Origin: Syntrophomonas sp. UBA5288
GTDB taxonomy: Bacteria > Bacillota > Syntrophomonadia > Syntrophomonadales > Syntrophomonadaceae
Length of the DNA stretch: 29,516 bases
Assembly (NCBI GenBank): GCA_002408445.1
Contig: DHSK01000140.1
Location: 1 to 29,516 of the forward strand
Direction of reading: 5' to 3'
The notes beneath the pieces are model-generated. The model searched no databases, was not told where the DNA came from, and saw nothing but the letters and a program-made list of their open reading frames with translations. Of this stretch, positions 7,938 to 14,747 are shown piece by piece. The translations under genes and the position numbers were made by a program. Numbering within the stretch: position 1 is the first letter of the stretch; every line of letters starts with the position of its first letter.

Positions 7938-10187
7938 TTACTTATAAAAATTTTGGTCTTCTGCCTTGTAGACTTTGCAAAGTATGCTCTTAAACGGAGC
8001 GCCGAAGCCGAGTTTCCCAATGTGCTTATGAGGTATAAGGGTGTTAATGTTTGATTCCCATACACCATACAGACTGGGCTCGTCAGCCGGTTTTTCCGGA
8101 TACCACCAGCCATGTTCAGCGTGAACAACTCGGGGATCAATGGCAGGTGTAACATGGGCTCTTTCCTTGGCCTTGCCAAACGGGTTTTCGATAACAACCC
8201 AATCACCTTCACTTATGCCAAGTTTTTTGGCGGTATCAGGATGGATCTCCATAATCGGATCAGGCGCAATTTCCCGTAAACTTGCTACATGTTTATGTTC
8301 TGAATGGAAGGAAGCATAATTTCTGGCACCGGTTGTCAGTACCAGAGGAAATTCCTTGTAAAGATCCGGTGTGCTATATGGGCTATACGGTGGTTCTTTA
8401 AAGTACGGCAGTGGATCTTCTCCCCATGATTCAAAGAGGGTGGAGCACAATTCTACCAATCCGGTAACTGTATTGAATCCGGGTTCACCGTCCGCTCTGA
8501 GCTTGCCTTTTTTAAACTTTTCGTATTCGTAATCAGGTTGGTACAGTCCTTTTTCCTTCAGTTCAGCAAATCCAAAGCCCAGCTCTGGCTTCAACTGGAA
8601 GTCGAAGAACTCCTCAACACTGTTAAACGGCCAGGCTTTCGGATTAGTCCGTTTGCCTAATTCAATCATCATTTCAACATCGGACTTACATTCACCAACC
8701 TGGATAGCTTTATTCATCGCTCCCAGGAATACGGAATTTCTGCCATAGTGAGTTATAACGATACCATCGTGCTCGGCAAATGATGACAAGGGTAAGAATA
8801 TATCAGCAAAAGCCATAGCTGTCGGGGTCATAAATACATCTTGTACTACACAGAATTCCAGGTTTTTAAGTGCTCTGTACCACCTGTCCGGTGCGGCGGA
8901 GCAAGTCGGAGTAATGAAGTTGGTACTGTTGAACCAACCCATTCTAAGTTTGTAAGGTTTTCCGGTTTCCAGAGTATCAAGTGTTTCATCCGGGTGGGTA
9001 GTAGCCAGAGCTGTAGATAATGCCGGCCATTCCTTGGCTCCAATACGCTTGTCCCAAAGCTCTTCAGATAATTCAGCCCGAGTCTCAACCCGCCATTTTC
9101 CAACCAGTGATGCAGGTGGTCCAATGGTTACGCCACCGGGAACATCCAGGTTGCCTGTAATAGCAACAATTGACAATAAAGCATGTCCAAGCTGAACCCC
9201 ATTCGGATTTTGATCGATAGCCAGACCCCAGCCCATCGTACTGTTACCTGCTTTGGCATAGGCACGGGCAGCTTCTTTGATCAATTCTTCTTTAACCCAG
9301 GTAATATCAGCAACTTTGTCTGTTGGATATTCCTGAACACGTTCGCTGAGCTCTTCAAAGCCGTAACACCAATTTTCTACAAAATCATGGTCATACAGAT
9401 CTTCATTGATGATAACATTGAGCATTCCCAGAGCCAGAGCCGTATCGGAACCTGGTCTCAGTTGAAGGTGATAGGTCGCTCTGGTAGCAAGCCAGTTCAT
9501 TCTGGGATCAACCATTATGAGCTTGCTGCCTCTCTTCATCATGTCAATAATGGAGTGGCCAAAGAAGCCATCAGGATTTGATTTTAATGGTTCTTTACCC
9601 CATAGCAGAATATATTCAGGTAAATGCCAGCCTTCATGATCATAGCGGTCAGGGAAATAGCCGGCATAATCTATTTCAGGATATCCAGCACCCAGGATAT
9701 AGTCGGTGATTGCACATCTGGGTCCATAGCAAGACCAACCGCTTTGTGGGTAGCATACATTCGGAGTTCCGATGGCGGCAAAGCCTAGCGGATAATAATA
9801 TAAGCAGGCTTCTCTACCGGTTCCGCCGAATACTACGATGGATTCAGCGCCATAATTTTCTTTGTAATAGTTAATTTTGTCTACAATAATATCCCAAGCT
9901 TCATCCCAGGATATTCTCTGCCATTTGTCCTCGCCCTTTTTGCCGGCGCGTTTCATGGGATGAATTATACGTGAGGGATGGTTTACATATTCGGGAAGTG
10001 ATAAGCATCTAATGCATAAGCGTCCTTCGGTTATAGGATGTTCCGGATCTCCCTCGACCTTAACAAGTTTACCATCCTTAATATGCAGATGCATTCCGCA
10101 TCCCACCGGATGATCTCCAGGAGGTGACCAACCACATGTTCTTACTTTATAAACACCGTCTTCTTGTTGTTGCCATTCTTTTTTCAT
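7938..10187 (-). CDS. Molybdopterin (Mo/W) oxidoreductase catalytic subunit, DMSO reductase superfamily
   Basis: 749-residue bis-MGD enzyme, cytoplasmic (no Tat signal). The N-terminal Fe-S domain is atypical: C18, then GWSPPGDHPVG, then C30, with C57/C60 later. The usual second Cys of CxxCxxxC is missing; Asp25 or His26 sits there. Molybdopterin domains follow, and the predicted metal ligand is C153 (GWSCYGPR). Motifs such as LWGKEPLKSNPDG, VDPRMNWLATRA and LQLRPGSDTALALGMLNVI are typical of the superfamily. The C-terminal MGD-binding domain has HSEHKHVASLRE and HAEHGWWYPEK. Relatives I recall include acetylene hydratase, pyrogallol transhydroxylase and the catechol dehydroxylase group, so the reaction need not be a simple oxidation. 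First gene of operon A, behind a sigma-54 promoter. Substrate unknown; an aromatic is inferred from the nearby transporter. Confidence 0.92.
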   Translation of the reverse strand: MKKEWQQQEDGVYKVRTCGWSPPGDHPVGCGMHLHIKDGKLVKVEGDPEHPITEGRLCIRCLSLPEYVNHPSRIIHPMKRAGKKGEDKWQRISWDEAWDIIVDKINYYKENYGAESIVVFGGTGREACLYYYPLGFAAIGTPNVCYPQSGWSCYGPRCAITDYILGAGYPEIDYAGYFPDRYDHEGWHLPEYILLWGKEPLKSNPDGFFGHSIIDMMKRGSKLIMVDPRMNWLATRATYHLQLRPGSDTALALGMLNVIINEDLYDHDFVENWCYGFEELSERVQEYPTDKVADITWVKEELIKEAARAYAKAGNSTMGWGLAIDQNPNGVQLGHALLSIVAITGNLDVPGGVTIGPPASLVGKWRVETRAELSEELWDKRIGAKEWPALSTALATTHPDETLDTLETGKPYKLRMGWFNSTNFITPTCSAAPDRWYRALKNLEFCVVQDVFMTPTAMAFADIFLPLSSFAEHDGIVITHYGRNSVFLGAMNKAIQVGECKSDVEMMIELGKRTNPKAWPFNSVEEFFDFQLKPELGFGFAELKEKGLYQPDYEYEKFKKGKLRADGEPGFNTVTGLVELCSTLFESWGEDPLPYFKEPPYSPYSTPDLYKEFPLVLTTGARNYASFHSEHKHVASLREIAPDPIMEIHPDTAKKLGISEGDWVVIENPFGKAKERAHVTPAIDPRVVHAEHGWWYPEKPADEPSLYGVWESNINTLIPHKHIGKLGFGAPFKSILCKVYKAEDQNFYK

Positions 10188-10338
10188 TATCTCACCCTTT
10201 CAAGAACTTGCATTCCAATAGTTAGAAGGACATTCGTTCATCGTTACAAGTCTTTCCGTTTGATTGCCTGCTTTTTACACCTCCTCTCGGTGTTGAGGAT
10301 TAACGCCAAGTCTCATGTTTCGACTGACATTTTAATAT

Positions 10339-10354
10339 AGCAATAAATATGCCA
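10339..10354 (-). promoter_or_regulatory. Sigma-54 (-24/-12) promoter of operon A
   Basis: The minus strand reads TGGCATATTTATTGCT with exact GG-to-GC spacing. The predicted start near 10328 leaves a leader of about 140 bases before the ATG at 10187. Two palindromic elements lie about 81 and 171 bases upstream. Confidence 0.85.
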
Positions 10355-10434
10355 ACCGCTTTATGGCGGTCTAAAATGCCTTAAAATCAGTTGTTTGGAT
10401 GCTTTTGAGATGATCATATTTTTAAAAGCATATA

Positions 10435-10449
10435 ATCTCTTTTTGAGAT
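10435..10449 (-). promoter_or_regulatory. Candidate activator site: ATCTC-N5-GAGAT palindrome
   Basis: ATCTCTTTTTGAGAT is repeated identically at 11740-11754 ahead of another sigma-54 promoter, at nearly the same distance (81 versus 79 bases). A half-similar copy (TTTTGAGAT) lies at about 10403-10411. It is a likely enhancer-binding-protein site. Confidence 0.65.
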
Positions 10450-10512
10450 GATGAATTTGTTGATTATATGTTGATAAAGCAGGTAAATCAGCAGAAATCC
10501 AATAGTCCTTTT

Positions 10513-10553
10513 TTGCGATCGCAGTATCCTTTTAGGATATTGTGAGATCGCAA
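10513..10553 (-). promoter_or_regulatory. Composite nested palindrome, candidate second activator site
   Basis: The outer arms are TTGCGATC (10513-10520) and GATCGCAA (10546-10553). The inner palindrome is TATCCT-TTT-AGGATA (10525-10539). The same core with the left outer arm recurs at 11819-11845. Both sit about 170 bases upstream of their sigma-54 promoters, as expected for an enhancer. Confidence 0.65.
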
Positions 10554-10590
10554 ACTCCAAATATATGTTGAAAGGAATAATAAAGCCAAG

Positions 10591-10628
10591 AAAAAACCGC
10601 CTCCGATATTTAAAACCGGAAGCGGTTT
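10591..10628 (-). terminator. Intrinsic terminator after the 10659-11009 gene
   Basis: The minus strand reads AAACCGCTTCCGG, a short AT loop, CGGAGGCGGT, then a T-run. The stem is GC-rich with one mismatch. It insulates the operon A control region from upstream transcription. Confidence 0.85.
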
Positions 10629-10658
10629 AATACAAATTTTTAATGAATTCTCATATAG

Positions 10659-11009
10659 TTATATGTTTTTTGCAGTGCCTAAAGTTTCGCCTTTATATAG
10701 CTGTGATGTAAAACTTCGTTCAGGTATTATGTTTATCCTGGTTTTGCCGTTTTTTTCTACACAAGTAAGCGTAAAGCTTCCATACATTTGCAATAATATA
10801 TTGGCGACTATAATATTAAATCCCTCAAATGCTTGGATTTGATCATTCAACGTGAGCTCACTCTGAAATAGTTGAAACCCTCGGCCTATCTTATCTCCAT
10901 CCAAATCGATTCTAGCTGCAATTCTTAAATTTCTTGATTGTAAATCTTCTTCAGGCAACATTTTTTGAATTTCATCAATAACTCGAACAGATGCGTTAAC
11001 TATTGACAA
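10659..11009 (-). CDS. HesB/IscA-like domain protein lacking the cluster cysteines
   Basis: 116 residues starting at TTG, 7 bases after GGAGG; the overlapping ATG is out of frame and stops at once. The layout (N-terminal helix; RIAARIDLDGDKIGRGFQLF; DQIQAFEGFNIIVA; a short Gly-containing strand) resembles the HesB/IscA A-type carrier fold. Only one Cys is present (LTCVEK), and the C-terminal CGC motif is absent, so it is unlikely to carry clusters in the usual way. It is separated from the upstream 73-residue gene by a hairpin that could let part of the transcripts through. The assignment is tentative; a regulatory or scaffold role is conceivable. Confidence 0.6.
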   Translation of the reverse strand: MSIVNASVRVIDEIQKMLPEEDLQSRNLRIAARIDLDGDKIGRGFQLFQSELTLNDQIQAFEGFNIIVANILLQMYGSFTLTCVEKNGKTRINIIPERSFTSQLYKGETLGTAKNI

Positions 11010-11055
11010 TTCATACCCTCCTTAAAAATAATCTACTATCACTGGAAGAAATGAA

Positions 11056-11081
11056 AAGCCTGTACGTATATGTACAAGCTT
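11056..11081 (-). terminator. Hairpin between the two small genes (weak terminator/attenuator)
   Basis: The minus strand AAGCTTGTAC-ATATAC-GTACAGGCTT forms a 10-bp stem (one G.T pair) followed by TTTTC. The T-run is better on the opposite strand. Partial read-through into the 10659-11009 gene is plausible. Confidence 0.55.
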
Positions 11082-11242
11082 TTTATTAGAGCTTCATATG
11101 AAATAAAATTAATCGACATAGCCTGTTTGTATAAGCTATTACTAAATTAATTTACACCTGTTAATGCACGACATTATTTTAATACAAGTACCAGCCAAAG
11201 TATTAGCCTATTTGGACCGTATGAAATCAGGCAATTTAAAGA

Positions 11243-11464
11243 CTATAATACATCTTTACCATTTCCTCTATTCTGATATCCCGGCATAAGTTTAACCATA
11301 AACTTACCTTTAACATGATAAATACCATGCTGGATCTCCAACTCTTTTTTGGTCAGGCCCAGTTCCGCTAAAATTTCTTCATAACTTTTACCCGCATCAA
11401 GCTCTGCTTGACAAGCCGCTCCCTTTGCTTTAGCATCTAACTTTAAAAAATTTTCCTTTTTCAT
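11243..11464 (-). CDS. Small hypothetical protein under sigma-54 control
   Basis: 73-residue, Lys/Glu-rich soluble protein with one Cys. GGAGG lies 11 bases before the ATG. The middle, SYEEILAELGLTKKELE, looks like a helix-turn-helix or other small helical hairpin, followed by a basic GKFMVKLMPGY stretch. I do not recognise the family. Its promoter at 11646-11661 has the same two upstream palindromes, at the same distances, as operon A. It is therefore probably induced together with molybdoenzyme A and may serve it, for example as an accessory or regulatory peptide. Nothing in the sequence fixes a function. Confidence 0.7.
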   Translation of the reverse strand: MKKENFLKLDAKAKGAACQAELDAGKSYEEILAELGLTKKELEIQHGIYHVKGKFMVKLMPGYQNRGNGKDVL

Positions 11465-11645
11465 TAAAAAATACGCCTCCTGAATAGATACTTGTGAATA
11501 AAAAACAAGATACTACATGTGTGTTCGATTAGACACCTCCTTTAATTATTCCGAACCAGTTTCCAAAACGTTTGTTAATTTAAGATCATACTTGGACGCA
11601 TGTCCGGATAAAAATTTTGGGAGAGTACATTTAGTTCTATATTAT

Positions 11646-11661
11646 TGCATGAAGTATGCCA
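11646..11661 (-). promoter_or_regulatory. Sigma-54 (-24/-12) promoter for the 73-residue gene
   Basis: The minus strand reads TGGCATACTTCATGCA. GG and GC are correctly spaced; the -12 element is TGC rather than TTGC. Predicted start is near 11635, about 170 bases before the ATG. Confidence 0.75.
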
Positions 11662-11739
11662 GCTTTCGCAAAAATAACTAAATACTCTTATAAGTAGCTT
11701 TTTCAGGGGTTTTTATAAATAACCTTTTCCAATAGCAAT

Positions 11740-11754
11740 ATCTCTTTTTGAGAT
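11740..11754 (-). promoter_or_regulatory. Candidate activator site, identical to 10435-10449
   Basis: ATCTCTTTTTGAGAT, an exact second copy, 79 bases upstream of the sigma-54 promoter. Confidence 0.65.
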
Positions 11755-11818
11755 GTTTACATTCAGCCATATTGATTGCTATACCTGAAAGAATCTAAGA
11801 TACTTGGATAATCCCTTT

Positions 11819-11845
11819 TTGCGATCACAGTATCTTTTTAGGATA
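11819..11845 (-). promoter_or_regulatory. Candidate activator site, copy of the composite element
   Basis: TTGCGATC followed by ACAG and TATCTTTTTAGGATA. It matches 10513-10539 with two substitutions and sits 170 bases upstream of its promoter. The right outer arm found in the first copy is missing here. Confidence 0.65.
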
Positions 11846-11848
11846 GGC

Positions 11849-11881
11849 TTAAAATAAAATAAGCGCTCAATAATAGAGCGC
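11849..11881 (-). terminator. Second of two tandem terminators after moeA
   Basis: The minus strand GCGCTC-TATTATT-GAGCGC is followed by TTATTTTATTTT. It sits directly behind another terminator and keeps moeA transcription out of the adjacent control region. Confidence 0.75.
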
Positions 11882-11884
11882 CTA

Positions 11885-11924
11885 CAAAATTAAACCGGAC
11901 AGACTATAATAAATCTGTCCGGTT
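11885..11924 (-). terminator. First terminator after moeA
   Basis: AACCGGACAGA and TCTGTCCGGTT form an 11-bp perfect stem with a 10-base loop, followed on the minus strand by TTTAATTTT. It starts about 18 bases after the moeA stop. Confidence 0.85.
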
Positions 11925-11942
11925 GGGGTAATTTCATCTGTT

Positions 11943-13184
11943 TCAATTCCGGTAAGCATCAGTAACATTGCCAATAATATATCCGGTTACTTCTTGTCCA
12001 TACACTAAGGGGCCGCTGCCTGCAGGTATATCTACCAACACGTTACACCCTACCATGGATTTTAAAACTCCATTACCCTGCTCTCCGGTAAGTTTTAAAT
12101 AATCAATACCATCTTTTTTCTCCAATTGGGCCCGCAGAAATCTTCTTTGCGGACTTGATTTCTTGAAGTTGTCCGCCAATATCCCTTTAATCTGGTCAGG
12201 CCATGGATTCCTTATTCCCATCAATTTCTTTATCAGTGGAATTACGATTAGATCAAAGGTAATCATAGCCGCAGCTGGATTGCCCGAAAGGCCAATCAGA
12301 AGTTTTTTCCCTTTTCTAGCCGCAGCAATGGGAGAGCCAGGTTTCATGGCTACTTTCCAAAAGAGCATTTCGGCTCCGGCCTCCACCATAGCATCTTTGA
12401 TGATATCGTAGTCGCCCACCGAAACACCGCCGGTACTTACTATAATGTCGGCTTTTTTCAGGGCCTCAGCCATTCGAGAGCTAACGGCCTCTATTTGGTC
12501 GGGTACGATCCCCAGGTCTAAGGGCTGCGCCCCTAACTCCTGGCAGCGTGACAATAATCCATATAGACTGCTATTATATATTTTTCCGGTCGGCAGTTCT
12601 TCAAATGGTGATACCAGCTCGTCACCGCTGCTCATAATAGCAATTTTTACTTTTTTATAAACCGGCACCTGAGCGACTCCTATACCTGCCAGTAAAGCTA
12701 TTAAGGGAGGCGTGATTACTGTACTCTTGGATGCTATTACTTCGCCCTCTACAACGTCTTCCCCCGTCTTGATTATATTATCCTGGGCTTTTAGGGTTTG
12801 AAATACTGAAATATAATCACCGTTTCTGACCACGTCTTCATATTTAATAACTACATTGGCACCGTCTGGAATAGGTGCACCGGTCATGAGTTTTATAGCT
12901 GTACCGGGCACAACCTTTTCCTCAGCTACCAAACCGGCTCTGATTTCTTCGATTACCTTTAATTGAACCGGTCCGGACGGTTCGGCCTGACGTGTATCAT
13001 CGGCGATCAAAGCGTAACCATCAAGGGCTGATTTATTAAAAGAAGGAATACTTATAGGGGCTTTAATATCCTGGCTTAATACCCTGCCATTCGATTTCAG
13101 CAATGCTACCGTACATTTGCCAACTGGTGCTGCGAGATCGAACAAGAGCTCTTGAGCTTCCTCTAACTGTAAGCCTGTTTTCAT
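11943..13184 (-). CDS. moeA: Molybdopterin molybdenumtransferase MoeA
   Basis: Inserts Mo (or W) into adenylylated molybdopterin, the step before MGD formation. The start is ATG at 13184, 8 bases after GGAGG, giving 413 residues; the frame opens further upstream only by running into the preceding gene. MoeA signatures are present: NKSALDGYALIADDT in domain 1, IKTGEDVVEGE, the MogA-like domain with TGGVSVGDYD, and LIGLSGNPAAAM. The C-terminal beta domain follows. It is co-transcribed with the upstream 340-residue MPT-binding gene (20-base gap) behind a sigma-54 promoter and a Moco-type riboswitch, so cofactor supply is tied to induction of the local enzymes. Mo versus W specificity cannot be told. 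Confidence 0.95.
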   Translation of the reverse strand: MKTGLQLEEAQELLFDLAAPVGKCTVALLKSNGRVLSQDIKAPISIPSFNKSALDGYALIADDTRQAEPSGPVQLKVIEEIRAGLVAEEKVVPGTAIKLMTGAPIPDGANVVIKYEDVVRNGDYISVFQTLKAQDNIIKTGEDVVEGEVIASKSTVITPPLIALLAGIGVAQVPVYKKVKIAIMSSGDELVSPFEELPTGKIYNSSLYGLLSRCQELGAQPLDLGIVPDQIEAVSSRMAEALKKADIIVSTGGVSVGDYDIIKDAMVEAGAEMLFWKVAMKPGSPIAAARKGKKLLIGLSGNPAAAMITFDLIVIPLIKKLMGIRNPWPDQIKGILADNFKKSSPQRRFLRAQLEKKDGIDYLKLTGEQGNGVLKSMVGCNVLVDIPAGSGPLVYGQEVTGYIIGNVTDAYRN

Positions 13185-13203
13185 GTCTAATACCTCCTTT
13201 TTT

Positions 13204-14226
13204 CTAAGCACCGGTTCCAAATGTGCACATAGGGTATCTGCACACTTCACAGTTTAAGCAAAGTCCTCCCAGGCCAAGTTTGGCCACCATAGCTTTACTT
13301 ATGGGTTCCCCGGCCAGAACCATGGGAATCATTAAATCGAAAACCGTAGTTTTATGGTACATCACGCAGCCGGGTAATCCAAGCAGGGCCACCTCGCCCA
13401 AATAAGCAACCAGCAACATTGCTCCCGGCAATACCGGTGCTCCATAAGTTATAATATCTGCTCCGGCTTCCCGAACCGAACGGGGGGTAAGGTCATCCGG
13501 GTCTACCGACATTCCCCCCGTAGTCAGAATTAATTCTGCTCCCTCTGCCATTAAGGTATAAATCGCTTGTTTGATTTGTTCTACATCGTCGGGAACTATA
13601 ATTTGTTTGAACACCTTGCATCCGTATGATTCAATTTTCTGCTTGACCACCGGCCCGAATTTATCTTCAATACGACCATAAAATACCTCGCTGCCGGTGG
13701 TAATTACACCTACCTTTAACGGACGAAAAGGTTTTATGCTTATGGTAGCTTGTCCCTCATTTAAATGTTCCACAGTTTGAAGTTTGTCTTCATCAATAAC
13801 CAGAGGTACTACTCGTACCCCGGCAACCGTATCACCTTTTTTAACGGGTCTTCGATTGTTTCGGGTAGCTATAACTATGTCTTCAACCATATTAGCTCCA
13901 ACTAACAAATCTTCATTTATAGTGCACATACCGTCAAAATCGGCTATTAGACTTACCTTACCCTCCTTGGGTTCGGTAAAGCTGATTCCTGATCCGGCTA
14001 TGGCCCAGCTAAGCCGGTTAGCGGCATCATTTTCATGTACCTGTCCTTTTTTTACTTCCCAGATATAAATATGGGATTTGCCCATATTTAGAAGCTCGGG
14101 AATATCTTTTTCCGTTATTATCTGACCCTTTCTAAAGGCAGGTTCCTTACATTCGCCCGGAACAATTTTAGTAAGATCGTGACATAAGACAGTTCCCACC
14201 GCATCCTCTACCCTTATTGCACGCAT
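13204..14226 (-). CDS. Molybdopterin-binding protein (MogA/MoeA-like) with C-terminal Cys cluster
   Basis: 340 residues. The N-terminal part, MRAIRVEDAVGTVLCHDLTKI, is typical of the Firmicutes MoeA-related MPT-binding proteins. The MPT-binding domain has GVITTGSEVFYG and LTTGGMSVDPDDLTP, followed by LLGLPGCVMYHKTTVFD. The C-terminus holds four closely spaced cysteines, C-x2-C-x2-C-x4-C (CLNCEVCRYPMC), suggesting a metal or Fe-S site not found in classical MoeA. It is the first gene of the cofactor operon; its ATG follows AAGGA. It likely acts in Mo/W cofactor maturation alongside MoeA. Whether it is a second transferase or a carrier is not decidable here. Confidence 0.9.
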   Translation of the reverse strand: MRAIRVEDAVGTVLCHDLTKIVPGECKEPAFRKGQIITEKDIPELLNMGKSHIYIWEVKKGQVHENDAANRLSWAIAGSGISFTEPKEGKVSLIADFDGMCTINEDLLVGANMVEDIVIATRNNRRPVKKGDTVAGVRVVPLVIDEDKLQTVEHLNEGQATISIKPFRPLKVGVITTGSEVFYGRIEDKFGPVVKQKIESYGCKVFKQIIVPDDVEQIKQAIYTLMAEGAELILTTGGMSVDPDDLTPRSVREAGADIITYGAPVLPGAMLLVAYLGEVALLGLPGCVMYHKTTVFDLMIPMVLAGEPISKAMVAKLGLGGLCLNCEVCRYPMCTFGTGA

Positions 14227-14295
14227 TCTGTTGCACTTCCTTTCCCATTAAAATTTATTAATAAGACTTCATGACACCGTCTGAACCTTCCGCAT

Positions 14296-14333
14296 AAAAA
14301 AATACTTCCTTGTTTTCATGGAAAATAAGGAAG
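14296..14333 (-). terminator. Riboswitch-controlled intrinsic terminator
   Basis: The minus strand CTTCCTTATTTTC-CAT-GAAAACAAGGAAG forms a long stem followed by TATTTTTTT. It lies immediately 3' of the riboswitch aptamer and about 70 bases before the first cofactor gene, the standard arrangement for transcription attenuation. Confidence 0.85.
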
Positions 14334-14335
14334 CC

Positions 14336-14461
14336 TACCGAGGTCAATATTATGCTCTCCTTTCCATGAATGGAGGCTGCAAGATTTTTCTCACAACCCT
14401 GTGGACTTGAAGCCCAGGCCGCGCTACCATAGTTTTACCTTAGGTAAACGGGCTCGGAGGT
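14336..14461 (-). ncRNA. Moco-type riboswitch aptamer upstream of the moeA operon
   Basis: On the minus strand the element opens with CCTCCGAGCCCG and closes with CCTCGGTAGG, so CCGAG/CTCGG can form the basal stem. Between them is a local hairpin, TTTACCTAAGGTAAA, and the block GCGGCCTGGGCTTCAAG, which resembles my memory of the conserved Moco RNA core. Placement right before two MoeA-type genes and directly followed by an intrinsic terminator supports a cofactor-sensing OFF switch. The tungsten-cofactor variant (Tuco) is the alternative. I could not run a covariance model, so the call rests on partial motif recall and context. Confidence 0.75.
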
Positions 14462-14519
14462 ATTTAATTGTCGATCTTAAATGGCAAAATTTGAGTTACT
14501 ACACTCAATATACACAAAA

Positions 14520-14535
14520 TGCAAGAAACGTGCCA
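14520..14535 (-). promoter_or_regulatory. Consensus sigma-54 promoter of the Moco operon
   Basis: The minus strand reads TGGCACGTTTCTTGCA, a perfect match to TGGCACG-N4-TTGCA. The predicted start near 14509 is about 50 bases before the riboswitch. No strong palindrome is evident upstream in the region to 14650. Confidence 0.9.
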
Positions 14536-14655
14536 TAAATTTAAATTTTTAAAAACGCCTATTTAAAGGACTTTATTTATGCGTAATTTTTTGTAGTTAG
14601 TGTAATAATAGAAAATTAATTTCATTTTGAGACTTAGCCAAGACTACTAATAGAT

Positions 14656-14697
14656 AAAAAGTACCCTGACAAATTATTCGATTTTGCCAGGGTACTA
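14656..14697 (-). terminator. Intrinsic terminator after the third activator gene
   Basis: The minus strand AGTACCCTGGCAAA and TTTGTCAGGGTACT form a stem with one mismatch, followed by TTTTT. Confidence 0.85.
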
Positions 14698-14747
14698 CTA
14701 TTGCTTTTATTCGTTTTTAATCTTATATCTTTATAATTCAGAAACAC

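Noticed and set aside
13185..13250. Upstream extension of moeA beginning MKCADTL.
   Set aside because: It runs into the coding end of the preceding gene in another frame, while a GGAGG site sits correctly before the ATG at 13184.
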